Below are positions 1 through 7,455 of a stretch of 8,155 nucleotides of DNA, piece by piece. The DNA lies in the NCBI GenBank assembly GCA_020048935.1, contig JAIFLS010000200.1:1-8155 (forward strand). The letters run 5' to 3'. Both the position numbers and the translations under genes were made by a program. Position 1 is the first letter of the stretch, and each line of letters opens with the position of its first letter. Origin of the DNA: a bacterium (GTDB lineage: Bacteria > Verrucomicrobiota > Kiritimatiellia > UBA8416). The notes beneath the pieces are model-generated. The model saw only the letters and a program-made list of their open reading frames with translations. It ran no database searches and was not told the origin of the DNA.

Positions 1-2
1 AG

Positions 3-305
3 TTGCTTGTCAAACATCGTTTCAAGGAGGGGATGGATCTGATCGTGCACAACATCCAGCATCCCCGTCATGGCGGCAGAACATATACTCCAGTATTGGT
101 TGCCATGCTCAAGGCCTATGGAACCCTGGCTAAGCCCGTAGTCCCGGTCATAAGGGAAGCCATTCTGAAAGCTTATTCTGAAAAAGAGGTTGGCAGGAAA
201 TACTTTGAAGATCTGGAACAGATATATAAGGAGATCGAAGAGAGCACCGTGACACCGGAAGTACGCAGTATTGAAAAGTACCTGACCAAGTCGGTTGGGA
301 ATTAA
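3..305 (+). CDS. C-terminal end of a helical-repeat-like protein, function unknown (5' end outside window)
   Basis: The frame is open to the left edge, so this is the tail of a longer gene and the TTG at position 3 need not be a start. About 100 residues are visible and end at TAA 303-305. The sequence looks all-helical. A segment containing HPRHGG and TPVLVAMLKAYG is followed by AKPVVPVIREAIL, which resembles paired helices of a HEAT/ARM-type repeat, and then by a charged helix rich in Glu and Lys. I do not recognise a catalytic motif. The second downstream gene also carries HEAT-like repeats, so this could be the end of a related exported DUF6288-type protein, but I cannot align the two convincingly by eye. 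The stop codon overlaps an ATG at 305 that is in frame with the start of the next gene, which supports co-transcription. The coding call is fairly sure; the family is not. Confidence 0.6.
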   Translation: MLVKHRFKEGMDLIVHNIQHPRHGGRTYTPVLVAMLKAYGTLAKPVVPVIREAILKAYSEKEVGRKYFEDLEQIYKEIEESTVTPEVRSIEKYLTKSVGN

Positions 306-345
306 TGAGAAACAAAAACAGCCTGCCATTTCGGCATGGCTCAAA

Positions 346-351
346 AAGGAG
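346..351 (+). promoter_or_regulatory. Ribosome binding site AAGGAG for the SGNH hydrolase
   Basis: AAGGAG lies 7 nt before the ATG at 359. It is the clearest Shine-Dalgarno sequence in the window and decides the original start of the hydrolase in favour of ATG 359. The frame that stays open through the rest of the gene has no ATG start here; its candidates are TTG 295 and GTG 427. Confidence 0.7.
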
Positions 352-358
352 AAAAATC

Positions 359-1191
359 ATGACCATGATGCAGAGAGTAGTTGCGTCGCTTGCCTGCAGA
401 GAGTAGTTGCGTCGCTTGCCCTTGCCGTGTACGCCGGTTCAGGAGCCGTATCCGCCGAACCTGAGGCCGCCCAGCCCGCGGATCGTGCCGCCGCGGTAAA
501 AGCCCCCGCCTCGACCACTGAGCCTGTCGAAGGTCGTGCGAACGGGAGCAAGGAGGAGCCCCATAAGTGGTGGCGCGGGAACTGCAAGCGAATCGATACC
601 GACATCAGGAAGATGGACGGCAAGATCGACATCGCCCTGGTTGGAGACTCCATAACCGCGCGTTGGGGAGGGGAATCCTGGAAGAAGCACTGGGGCGCGT
701 ACCGGGCTGTCAACATGGGCATTGGCGGCGACCAGACCCAGAACGTCCTCTGGCGTCTTCAGAACGGCCAGTTGGATGGCTACAAGGCGAAGCTGTATAT
801 TCTCCTGATTGGAACCAACAACGCGTTTGACAAGAAAGTCGAGCCGCCGGCTATCGCCGACGGTATTAAGGCGATCATCGAGTTGATCAAGACCAGGCAA
901 CCGGAATCCAGGATTCTCCTGATGGGAATCCTGCCCGCCGGCGAGAAACCGAATCCCGGACGGGAAAAGAGGGCCGCCATCAACGATCTGATCGCGAAAT
1001 TCGCGGACGGCGACGTAGTCCATTACATGGATATTGGCGACAAGTTCCTCGAGCCCGACGGCACCATTAGCCAGACGGTAATGAAGGACTTCCTGCATCT
1101 GGGATCAAAGGGCTATGATATCTGGGCGGAAGCCATTGACGGCAAGGTAAAGGAACTTCTTGGTGATACTGAGTCTGTGCAAAACCTTTAG
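359..1191 (+). CDS. Exported SGNH/GDSL hydrolase, frame broken near its start by a 26-bp duplication
   Basis: Predicted secreted esterase of the SGNH/GDSL superfamily, closest in motifs to platelet-activating-factor acetylhydrolase-like enzymes. Read from ATG 359, the frame hits TAG at 404-406 after 15 codons because of an exact 26-bp tandem duplication. Removing one copy gives a 268-residue protein beginning MTMMQRVVASLALAV, with a textbook signal peptide cleaved after AVSA (residue 24). A Pro/Ala/Glu-rich linker follows to about residue 58, then the hydrolase domain. In that numbering, block I is GDS with nucleophile Ser89 (nt 649), block II is NMGIGGD with Gly112, block III is GTNN (143-146), and block V is DFLH with Asp235 and His238 (nt 1087 and 1096). 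All catalytic residues are therefore present. The unbroken frame extends back to TTG 295, but that start lacks a good ribosome site and replaces the signal peptide n-region with charged sequence; GTG 427 would remove the signal. The likely role is deacetylation of glycans. Whether the break is real, phase-variable or an assembly error is open. Confidence 0.8.
369..420 (+). repeat. Exact 26-bp tandem duplication, two copies
   Basis: Positions 369-394 and 395-420 are identical over 26 bp; each begins TGCAGAGAGTAG and ends CGCTTGCC. The flanking bases differ on both sides, so the unit is exactly 26 bp in two copies. Because 26 is not a multiple of three, the duplication shifts the frame inside the signal peptide of the hydrolase. 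One copy fewer restores an intact gene. Confidence 0.95.
511..537. repeat. Palindromic, interspersed-repeat-like element inside the SGNH hydrolase linker
   Basis: The core ACTGAGCCTGTCGAAG (517-532) overlaps the right arm of the inverted pair CGACC (512-516) and GGTCG (532-536), with a 15-nt loop between the arms. The core resembles a short palindromic sequence (reverse strand CTTCGACAGGCTCAGT) that I recall as dispersed in many bacterial genomes; this is memory, not a search. It is read in frame as STTEPVEGRAN and lies in the low-complexity linker between signal peptide and catalytic domain, where an insertion would be tolerated. Confidence 0.45.
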
Positions 1192-1205
1192 AGCGAGAAA
1201 CCATT

Positions 1206-4200
1206 ATGAATCGATCAGGCGCAGCCATTCGGAGATGGGGCGGCATTCTCTGTGTTGTAATCGTCACGGCAGCTTCGGCCTATGGCGCAGGATCGGCTCC
1301 AACCGATGATTATTATACCGAACCACCACTCTTCGGTCTGCGCCCAAATCCCAAAACTGAAAGTAATTTCGGGGTTGTCGGAGTGACCGGGTTGAAGCTG
1401 AAGGTGTTTCCTGGAGTGGTGCTGAAAGTGCAGGAAGCCCTGCCAGGCACGCCTGCAGACGGTAAATTCAATAAAGGCGAGATTGTCACAGGAATTAATG
1501 GATTGGCCCATAAAGGGCGCAATCCTTATGTGGTGTTTGGCGAAGCACTGACCAAAGCCGAAGCGACAGACGGGATCCTTGTCTTTGATGTTGCCTCTGT
1601 GGACGGGAAAGAGACGAGGCGGGTTGAGGTTGTCGTTCCGGTGCTTGGCGCATACAGCCCTACCTGGCCGGTGGACTGCAAGAAATCGCAGGCTGTTGTC
1701 AAAGGAGCCGCTGAGTATTATGCGAAGAGCGAGAAGGGCGGGGTTGAAGGTGCGCTGCGCTGTCTATTCCTACTTTCGACCGGAGATGATCTGCATCTGC
1801 CGGTGGTGAAGGCCTACTTGAACAAGCTCGGCGCTAATGTCCAAGCCATTGGAGATTGCACGTGGATCAGGGGCTACAGCGGGATTGCCTGCGCCGAGTA
1901 TTACCTGCGCACCGGCGACCCGTCGGTGCTTCCGCTCCTCAAGCATTTCTGCGACGATGCCGTGGACGGACAGGCCTACGGGTTGGCGTGGGCCCACGGG
2001 ACTCACAGGTGCAATCCCAACTACATGGAAGGTTTAATGAACCCGGCGTCGGCCCAACTGGTAACGACGCTGCTGCTGGCCAGGGAGTGCGGAATCGATG
2101 TTGATGAAAAGGCCTTGCAGGGATCGCTGAAGTATTTCTACCGTTTTGCCGGACACGGCGCCGTGCCATATGGCGAACATCGCGGCGAAGGACTGGGATC
2201 GAATGGCAAGGACGGGATGGTTGCGGCCATCATGCAGATCGCGAGCGAGGCGAAGGGTGATGTTGGGATATATCGCCAAGCCCGGAACCGTCTTGCCATG
2301 TCGATGATTGACAGTTATGCCTCGCTATCTACAGGCCATGCCGATGACGGGCGCGGAGATGCCATATGGCGCGGGATCTCGTCATCCTATCTTAGGGATA
2401 TCAAACCTGCCGCTTATCAATCCCACCAGTCCAGTATAATCTGGTGGTACGATCTGAGTCGGCGTCCGTCCGGCGCGTTCGGTATTTCAAGCTGCCAGTC
2501 GTTTGATGATGAGGCATCAGGTGCTGCATTGGCGCTTGCGTATACGGCGCCGCTCAAGACTTTGCGCATCACCGGGGCTCCGCGATCGAAGTATGCCGCA
2601 GACTTTACGCTCCCGGCGCAACTCTGGGGGAGGAAGGCCGATCTTGTGTTCCTTTCCACTGAAAGCGGTAGACCTTACGTGGATTACGGCCTCGAAGAAC
2701 CCATTCATATCACCGCAGTCAAGTTGGGGGAGATGTATTCGCAACCGTCTGTCAAATTGGCTGAACTGCCCAAGGAAGAGATTCTGAATAATGCCCATCA
2801 TCAGAACTACGTGATCAGGGCTCAAGCCGGGAAGTCGTTAAGGCAGCTTGGCGCCTTTGACGAACTCGAGAAGCTTATGAATGATAAGGACCCGCGAGCC
2901 AGGCGGGCGGCGCTGGACGGTCTCGTTGACTATAAATACTGGTTTTTCATGGGGCCGGAAAGAATCAGCAATGATAAAGTCACACCCGGCATGCTGGCGA
3001 GCTTGAGGAAGATGCTGGCCGACCCCGAGGAGTCAATATATGTCGTAGATGGAGCGCTGATGGTAATGAGCTGCGTATCCCCCTCGAATATAGTTGAAAG
3101 CCTTTCATTGATCACGCCGTGGACAATTTATGACGAATGGTGGGTCCGTCAAAGCGCGTTTACCGCGCTTGCGGCCGCGGCTGAAGATGCATCGCTCGCG
3201 CCCAAGATTCTGCCGATGCTGAGTGAGATTCTGTGGCGCGAGGATCGCCCGACAGCCCGTGGCACCATGACGCAAAGAATGTCAAGGCTGGCAAAGAACT
3301 ATAAGCCGGACAGCGAAACGGGAAGACAGATCAGTGCCATTTTCAACAAGGCCATTGAAATGACGAGGATCGATACCGGCTTTCGCGATGGTGCAGGCGG
3401 ATTCTATGTAAAAAATGATTTTCTGTCGGGTGTTAACTTTGATCCCTTGAGTTCACTGGAGCTGGCAAAATCCCTGAAGAAACGTCTTCCGGAAATCAGG
3501 ACCGGCTATCTTGTAAACGTAGTTGAGTCTCTGCTGGCCGTCCGCGCAAAGCTGGCTGATCCAGTCAGGCTGGAACTGGACGATATGCTGTACGCTGATT
3601 ACCGGCAGGACCTTATCAGGCGCATGGAAGCGGGTGATATGCAGCTGGACGCCATTTCATCCCTTACGCAGCTGAAGGAGAAGAAGGCCGGATGGCGCGA
3701 CCTAGGCTGCGATTCCCCTGAAGACCGGGTGTGGCAGTTTACCAGTTTCGAGCCGCAGGCGAAGGATTTCCTGAGCCCGCTCGAGGGCAAGCGTTTCCGT
3801 AATGTAGCCCTCCCTGAAGGTATGGAGAAATGGTACATGCCCGAATTTGATGCGGGCAAGTGGGCCAGCGGGAAGGCGCCGATAGGCAAGGGTGAGTTCA
3901 TAAAGCGCGGTGTTAAATTCGAGAACCGCTCGATATGGGGAGACGGCGAGTTTCTGCTGGCAAGGAGTGTTTTCAATCTGGATTCGCTCGACTTTGACTA
4001 CGTCCGGATCTCCATCCTGGCAAGCCAGGGATACCAGGTTTACCTGAATGGAAACAAGATAAGCGAATTTGAGTGGGCGCGTAATCCACCGCAGTACTTC
4101 AAGATCGACATCAAGCCCGATCAGATGAAGCACTTCAAGCTCGGGACCAATGTGATTGCCGTCTGCGCCAATGCCGCGTACAAGGACAATAAGGAAGGTG

Positions 4201-4277
4201 AGCCGCTGATAGGGCAGTTCGATATCCGGGTCGAAGGTCTTCGGAAGTTGGATTTGATGGCAGCAAGTCCGGAATAA
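1206..4277 (+). CDS. Large secreted DUF6288-like protein: PDZ-like, alpha-toroid, HEAT-like repeats, C-terminal beta-sandwich
   Basis: A 1023-residue exported protein of unknown function. The ATG at 1206 follows the previous stop by 14 nt and has only a weak purine-rich ribosome site (gagcgag). Residues 1-25 form a signal peptide with an RR n-region, hydrophobic core ILCVVIVTAA and probable cleavage after ASA. Residues about 50-148 look like a PDZ-type domain (ALPGTPADG, GEIVTGINGL). Residues about 165-450 are an alpha-helical toroid-like region with HGTHRCN (near 263), GHGAVPYGEH and NGKDGM (316-340) and WWYDLSRRPSGAFG (near 413); these recall the DUF6288 family known mainly from planctomycete-type bacteria. 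Residues about 530-710 carry HEAT-like repeats (DKDPRARRAALDGL). Residues about 845-1020 form a jelly-roll-like domain (FDAGKW, APIGKG, VYLNGNKI, LGTNVIAV), similar in style to carbohydrate-binding beta-sandwiches of GH2-type enzymes. I see no catalytic signature that fixes an activity. Its place between two esterases suggests a part in extracytoplasmic glycan processing, by inference only. Confidence 0.85.
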   Translation: MNRSGAAIRRWGGILCVVIVTAASAYGAGSAPTDDYYTEPPLFGLRPNPKTESNFGVVGVTGLKLKVFPGVVLKVQEALPGTPADGKFNKGEIVTGINGLAHKGRNPYVVFGEALTKAEATDGILVFDVASVDGKETRRVEVVVPVLGAYSPTWPVDCKKSQAVVKGAAEYYAKSEKGGVEGALRCLFLLSTGDDLHLPVVKAYLNKLGANVQAIGDCTWIRGYSGIACAEYYLRTGDPSVLPLLKHFCDDAVDGQAYGLAWAHGTHRCNPNYMEGLMNPASAQLVTTLLLARECGIDVDEKALQGSLKYFYRFAGHGAVPYGEHRGEGLGSNGKDGMVAAIMQIASEAKGDVGIYRQARNRLAMSMIDSYASLSTGHADDGRGDAIWRGISSSYLRDIKPAAYQSHQSSIIWWYDLSRRPSGAFGISSCQSFDDEASGAALALAYTAPLKTLRITGAPRSKYAADFTLPAQLWGRKADLVFLSTESGRPYVDYGLEEPIHITAVKLGEMYSQPSVKLAELPKEEILNNAHHQNYVIRAQAGKSLRQLGAFDELEKLMNDKDPRARRAALDGLVDYKYWFFMGPERISNDKVTPGMLASLRKMLADPEESIYVVDGALMVMSCVSPSNIVESLSLITPWTIYDEWWVRQSAFTALAAAAEDASLAPKILPMLSEILWREDRPTARGTMTQRMSRLAKNYKPDSETGRQISAIFNKAIEMTRIDTGFRDGAGGFYVKNDFLSGVNFDPLSSLELAKSLKKRLPEIRTGYLVNVVESLLAVRAKLADPVRLELDDMLYADYRQDLIRRMEAGDMQLDAISSLTQLKEKKAGWRDLGCDSPEDRVWQFTSFEPQAKDFLSPLEGKRFRNVALPEGMEKWYMPEFDAGKWASGKAPIGKGEFIKRGVKFENRSIWGDGEFLLARSVFNLDSLDFDYVRISILASQGYQVYLNGNKISEFEWARNPPQYFKIDIKPDQMKHFKLGTNVIAVCANAAYKDNKEGEPLIGQFDIRVEGLRKLDLMAASPE

Positions 4278-4331
4278 CAGGACTCATCTGTTTTAGTATT
4301 ATGCAAGGGTCAAAAAAGAGAGAAAACGGTC

Positions 4332-6212
4332 ATGAAGAATATCCATCTCGCCATTATGTTGTCGGGACTAGTCGCTTTCATCATTGCAGATTGTGTTGGT
4401 GCTGCCGAGAAGTTGGAGCAGGGGAAAGATAGAATTGACACTCCCGCCATCGGCGAGGGGCTTTGTGTCCACAATCTTTTCCAATCCAACATGGTGATCC
4501 AGCGCGAAAAGCCGATCCAGGTCTGGGGATGGGCGGAGCCTGGAGAAAATGTGACGGTTACTTTTGGCGAAAGGGCTCAGTCAGGAACAGCCGCCGCAGA
4601 CCGGTCCTGGAGGGTGGAGTTCCCCGCTCTTCCAGCAAGTTCAGAGCCTGGGAAGATGACTATTCAGGGCAAAGCCAAGAAGATCGAACTAGAGAACATC
4701 CTCGTCGGCGATATCTGGTTGCTCGGCGGGCAGAGCAACATGGAATTCCCGCTGCACAAACTGGAAGAAGGCGACCTCGAAATCATCTCATCCAACTTCA
4801 AGAATATGCGACACTTGAAGGTTCCGCAACTAAGCGGGCCCGAGATCAGGAATTCGTTCCCGCGGCAGTATCAGTGGATCGGGTTTTTTGGACAGCATTA
4901 CCGCCAGGGCTATTGGGACGTCGTTTCTCCGGACACCGCCGGAGGCATCGCGGGCATGGGCTACATCTTTGCCCGCCGGATCCACATGGCGACCCAGATT
5001 CCGATCGGAATTGTTGACATTTCCAGAGGCGGTACTTGTGTTGAGACCTGGACCCCCATGGATGTGTTGAAAGCGATTGACACGCCAGAGGTCAAAGCCA
5101 AGCTGGCCGATTGGGATATGAAGGTTTCGGAGTTCGACCCGCAGAAGGACCTCGAGGCCCGGATTAAAAGACACAATGAGTGGGCCGCCCGTATGACAGC
5201 CGAGGGCAAGGCGATACCCGCCGACCGTCAAGCGCCGTCCGATTATCAGCCTGGCCCGGCGATGGACATGAATCGCCCGGGTAACTGCTACGCAAGTACA
5301 CTGGCCACGCTTGCCGGTTTCCCTGTCAAAGGAGTGATCTGGCACCAGGGATACAACAACGCATTGGAACCGAACGGTCATGTGATGTATACCCAGGTTT
5401 TTCCCGAGATGATCAAGGCCTGGCGCACGTTATTCAACGAGCCTGCCCTGCCATTCGGTATCATCACGCAGGAGACAGAAGGTCAACCGCAGACCTTGGA
5501 CGAATTTTTGCCGAAGATGGCTGACGAGGGCACCTATATCCGGGAGGTGCACTACAAGACTTTCCTCGACCTGCGGAAGGCCGGGGACAAGAATATCGGC
5601 TACGCTAGCAGTTTTGACCAGCACCGTGCATGGTATCATCCCCAGATCAAGGTCCCGGTGGGCGAGCGCATTGCGCGCTGGGCATTGGCCACACAATACG
5701 GGCGGAATATCCGCTGGCTTCCGCCCCAGCTAAAAGAAGTGATTACCGGCGACGGCAGGCTTGCTTTGAAAATGGACTCCGAGGTTGGCCCCTTCAATGA
5801 TGGGCCGATACAAGGCTTCGCCATTGCGGGAAAAGACGGAAGATTCCAGCCAGCCAAGGCAGAGTGGTTCAACAAGAATACGGGCAACGGCGAGCCAAAC
5901 TGGGAACGCAGCACGGTCGTTTTAACCAGCCCGTTGGTGCCGGAACCACTCTATTTCAGATATGCATGGGCTCGCAATCCTCTGGAAAACCTCAAGTCGG
6001 GGGGGCTTCCATTTGATACACAGCGCAATGACACCTGGGCGATGGCCGACATGTACGAGATATATACCGGCAAAAAACCAAAAATACCCAATATCCTCGA
6101 CGGACAAGAACACAGGGAGCTTGTTAAGGCGATGCAGGCTGAGGATCTTAAGCGGCGGCTCGATAACGCGAAGACCCTGCTCCAAGCCAACAACATCAAG
6201 ATCGACAACTAG
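4332..6212 (+). CDS. Secreted sialate O-acetylesterase-family carbohydrate esterase
   Basis: A 626-residue SGNH-fold esterase of the sialate O-acetylesterase (SASA/DUF303) family, which removes O-acetyl groups from sugars; bacterial members often act on plant polysaccharides rather than sialic acid. The ATG at 4332 begins a signal peptide (MKNIHLAIMLSGLVAF, cleavage probably after VGA at residue 24). Residues about 43-125 are the usual N-terminal beta-sandwich (NMVIQREKPIQVWGWA, PGENVTVTF), followed by LVGDIWLLGGQSNMEF with catalytic Ser135 in GQSNM (133-137). IWHQGYNNA (336-344) is the second conserved block; family members commonly have Glu after the Gly where this protein has Tyr341. The C-terminal block FDQHRAWYHPQIKVPVGERIARWAL supplies the likely catalytic His436, with Asp429 a candidate partner. 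The 54-nt gap after the previous gene contains no terminator; the ribosome site is a modest AAGAGAG. The family call is strong; the substrate is unknown, with an acetylated mannan plausible from the downstream genes. Confidence 0.92.
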   Translation: MKNIHLAIMLSGLVAFIIADCVGAAEKLEQGKDRIDTPAIGEGLCVHNLFQSNMVIQREKPIQVWGWAEPGENVTVTFGERAQSGTAAADRSWRVEFPALPASSEPGKMTIQGKAKKIELENILVGDIWLLGGQSNMEFPLHKLEEGDLEIISSNFKNMRHLKVPQLSGPEIRNSFPRQYQWIGFFGQHYRQGYWDVVSPDTAGGIAGMGYIFARRIHMATQIPIGIVDISRGGTCVETWTPMDVLKAIDTPEVKAKLADWDMKVSEFDPQKDLEARIKRHNEWAARMTAEGKAIPADRQAPSDYQPGPAMDMNRPGNCYASTLATLAGFPVKGVIWHQGYNNALEPNGHVMYTQVFPEMIKAWRTLFNEPALPFGIITQETEGQPQTLDEFLPKMADEGTYIREVHYKTFLDLRKAGDKNIGYASSFDQHRAWYHPQIKVPVGERIARWALATQYGRNIRWLPPQLKEVITGDGRLALKMDSEVGPFNDGPIQGFAIAGKDGRFQPAKAEWFNKNTGNGEPNWERSTVVLTSPLVPEPLYFRYAWARNPLENLKSGGLPFDTQRNDTWAMADMYEIYTGKKPKIPNILDGQEHRELVKAMQAEDLKRRLDNAKTLLQANNIKIDN

Positions 6213-6257
6213 GACGATCTGCAGGCAAAACGCAAGATACATTTGACTTTGAGTACA

Positions 6258-7451
6258 ATGAACAATAATGCGATTCAAAAAAGATATGCTGATGCACTTT
6301 CCGGTCTGGCTGCCAATTGCAAATATGTAACCGGATATGAGCATCCTGTCCTTTACGAGGGTGGCTCTTATCAGGGTATCTGGCTGGAATGCGGTCCTCT
6401 GGAAGCGCTGGTTTACGGAAAGCACGCCCCCGAAATAGCCAGGACCAGCCATGAGGTGTTCTTCCTCCACCAGCGGGAAGATGGATATCTGCCTTGCTGG
6501 ATCAACACGAAGAAGGTTGGCAGTCATTCTATCCAAATGGTCGTCCCGATTGCGGCAACGGCGCTGGAAACGGCCGAACTGCTTGGAGACGATGCCTTCC
6601 TTGCCCGCGCATACCATGCCTGTGCCCGCTGGGATGCATGGCTGGCCCGGCACCGGAACACGCGGGGAACGGGACTTTGCGAGCTCTTCTGCCAGTTTGA
6701 CAGTGGGCATGATGGCAGTCCCAGACTCGAGAATCTGCCATGGGAGTGTCCGGATCAGGATGCAACAATCTGCCTGAATGTCGGGAAGCTGCCCTATCTC
6801 GCGCCAGATCTATCGGCATCCGTGTATGGCGGCCGTGTCGCGCTGGCCGAAATGGCAGCACGGCTAGGCAAGGCGGATGAGGCGGATATGTGGAGGGAAA
6901 AAGCGGAAGCCCTGCGGCGGCTGATCATCAAACACTGTTATGATCCGGAAGATGAGTGCTTCTACGACGTTGATGCCGAAGGGAATTTTATTCGAATCCG
7001 CGGGGATGTGCTCACCAGGATTTTCAGTGAGCATATTGTTGATCAGGCCATGTTCGACCGTATCTATGAACGGCATATAAAGAACCCGGCATCCTTCTGG
7101 ACACCATATCCGCTGCCATCGATCGCGGCGGACGACCCTACTTTCATCAGCAAGCTGCCGCAGAATTCCTGGGGGGGAGCGGCTCAGGCCTTGACCGCTC
7201 TGCGTGCGCCCCGCTGGTTCAATCATTATGGCAGGCCGGATGATCTTCGTCATTTGATGACCCGCTGGGTGGAGGCCATCCTGGCCTGTCCCTATTTCAT
7301 GCAGCAGCTCAATCCCTGGACAGGTGTGTTTACCGATTGCAAATGCAGGGACTATTCGCCAGCCATGTGTGTTTTCATCGATTTCGTTGACCGGCTCGCA
7401 GGATTGCAAGGCGCTGGTATTGGCTGTGAAAGCATCAAACGTAGAGAATAA
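6258..7451 (+). CDS. Cytoplasmic (alpha/alpha)6 glycoside hydrolase, trehalase/GH63/MGH1-like
   Basis: A 397-residue protein with no signal peptide, starting at ATG 6258 (MNNNAIQKRYADAL). An in-frame TTG at 6243 is possible but less likely. Helical repeats such as ALETAELLGDDAFLARAYHACARWDAWLARH fit an (alpha/alpha)6 barrel. FDSGHDGSPRLENLP (147-161) matches the trehalase/GH63-type SGxDxSPR motif, where Asp152 would be the general acid. FWTPYPLPSIAADDP and NSWGGAAQALTAL resemble the later conserved blocks of the MGH1-like clan. The C-terminal block reads QQLNPWTGVFT (349-359), and related enzymes usually carry a catalytic Glu in the pattern E-x-Y-[DN]-P-x-T-G. Here that position appears to be Gln349, so the base may be elsewhere, or the mechanism or subfamily may differ. 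It lies 45 nt after the esterase and 4 nt before the beta-mannosidase, suggesting action on imported oligosaccharides. The fold is fairly sure; substrate and exact family are not. Confidence 0.8.
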   Translation: MNNNAIQKRYADALSGLAANCKYVTGYEHPVLYEGGSYQGIWLECGPLEALVYGKHAPEIARTSHEVFFLHQREDGYLPCWINTKKVGSHSIQMVVPIAATALETAELLGDDAFLARAYHACARWDAWLARHRNTRGTGLCELFCQFDSGHDGSPRLENLPWECPDQDATICLNVGKLPYLAPDLSASVYGGRVALAEMAARLGKADEADMWREKAEALRRLIIKHCYDPEDECFYDVDAEGNFIRIRGDVLTRIFSEHIVDQAMFDRIYERHIKNPASFWTPYPLPSIAADDPTFISKLPQNSWGGAAQALTALRAPRWFNHYGRPDDLRHLMTRWVEAILACPYFMQQLNPWTGVFTDCKCRDYSPAMCVFIDFVDRLAGLQGAGIGCESIKRRE

Positions 7452-7455
7452 TCAT

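Noticed and set aside
24..35. AAGGAGG followed by ATG 33 as an internal start in the first gene
   Set aside because: The spacing is only 2 nt and the bases simply encode Lys-Glu-Gly within an open frame that continues from the left edge.
321..340. Small inverted repeat GCCTGCC / GGCATGGC between the first two genes
   Set aside because: The stem is about 7 bp with a bulge and no T-run follows, so it is not convincing as a terminator; it may be a chance hairpin.
295..358. TTG 295 as the start of the SGNH hydrolase
   Set aside because: It overlaps the previous gene, has no good ribosome site, and its frame lacks a normal signal peptide n-region. The strong AAGGAG and ATG 359 fit the one-copy ancestral gene better.
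439..1098. Long minus-strand open frame (219 codons) opposite the SGNH hydrolase
   Set aside because: It lies fully antisense to a gene with clear catalytic motifs, has no recognisable domain, and its composition is explained by the codon bias of the opposite strand.
5999..6005. G7 tract in the esterase, with another at 7171-7177 in the MGH1-like gene, as phase-variation sites
   Set aside because: Both are in frame within intact genes and only seven bases long. They encode ordinary Gly codons, and nothing here shows variation.
5922..6710. Minus-strand open frame of 262 codons across the esterase/hydrolase junction
   Set aside because: It is antisense to two well-supported genes, has no recognisable family or ribosome site, and is best explained as a shadow.
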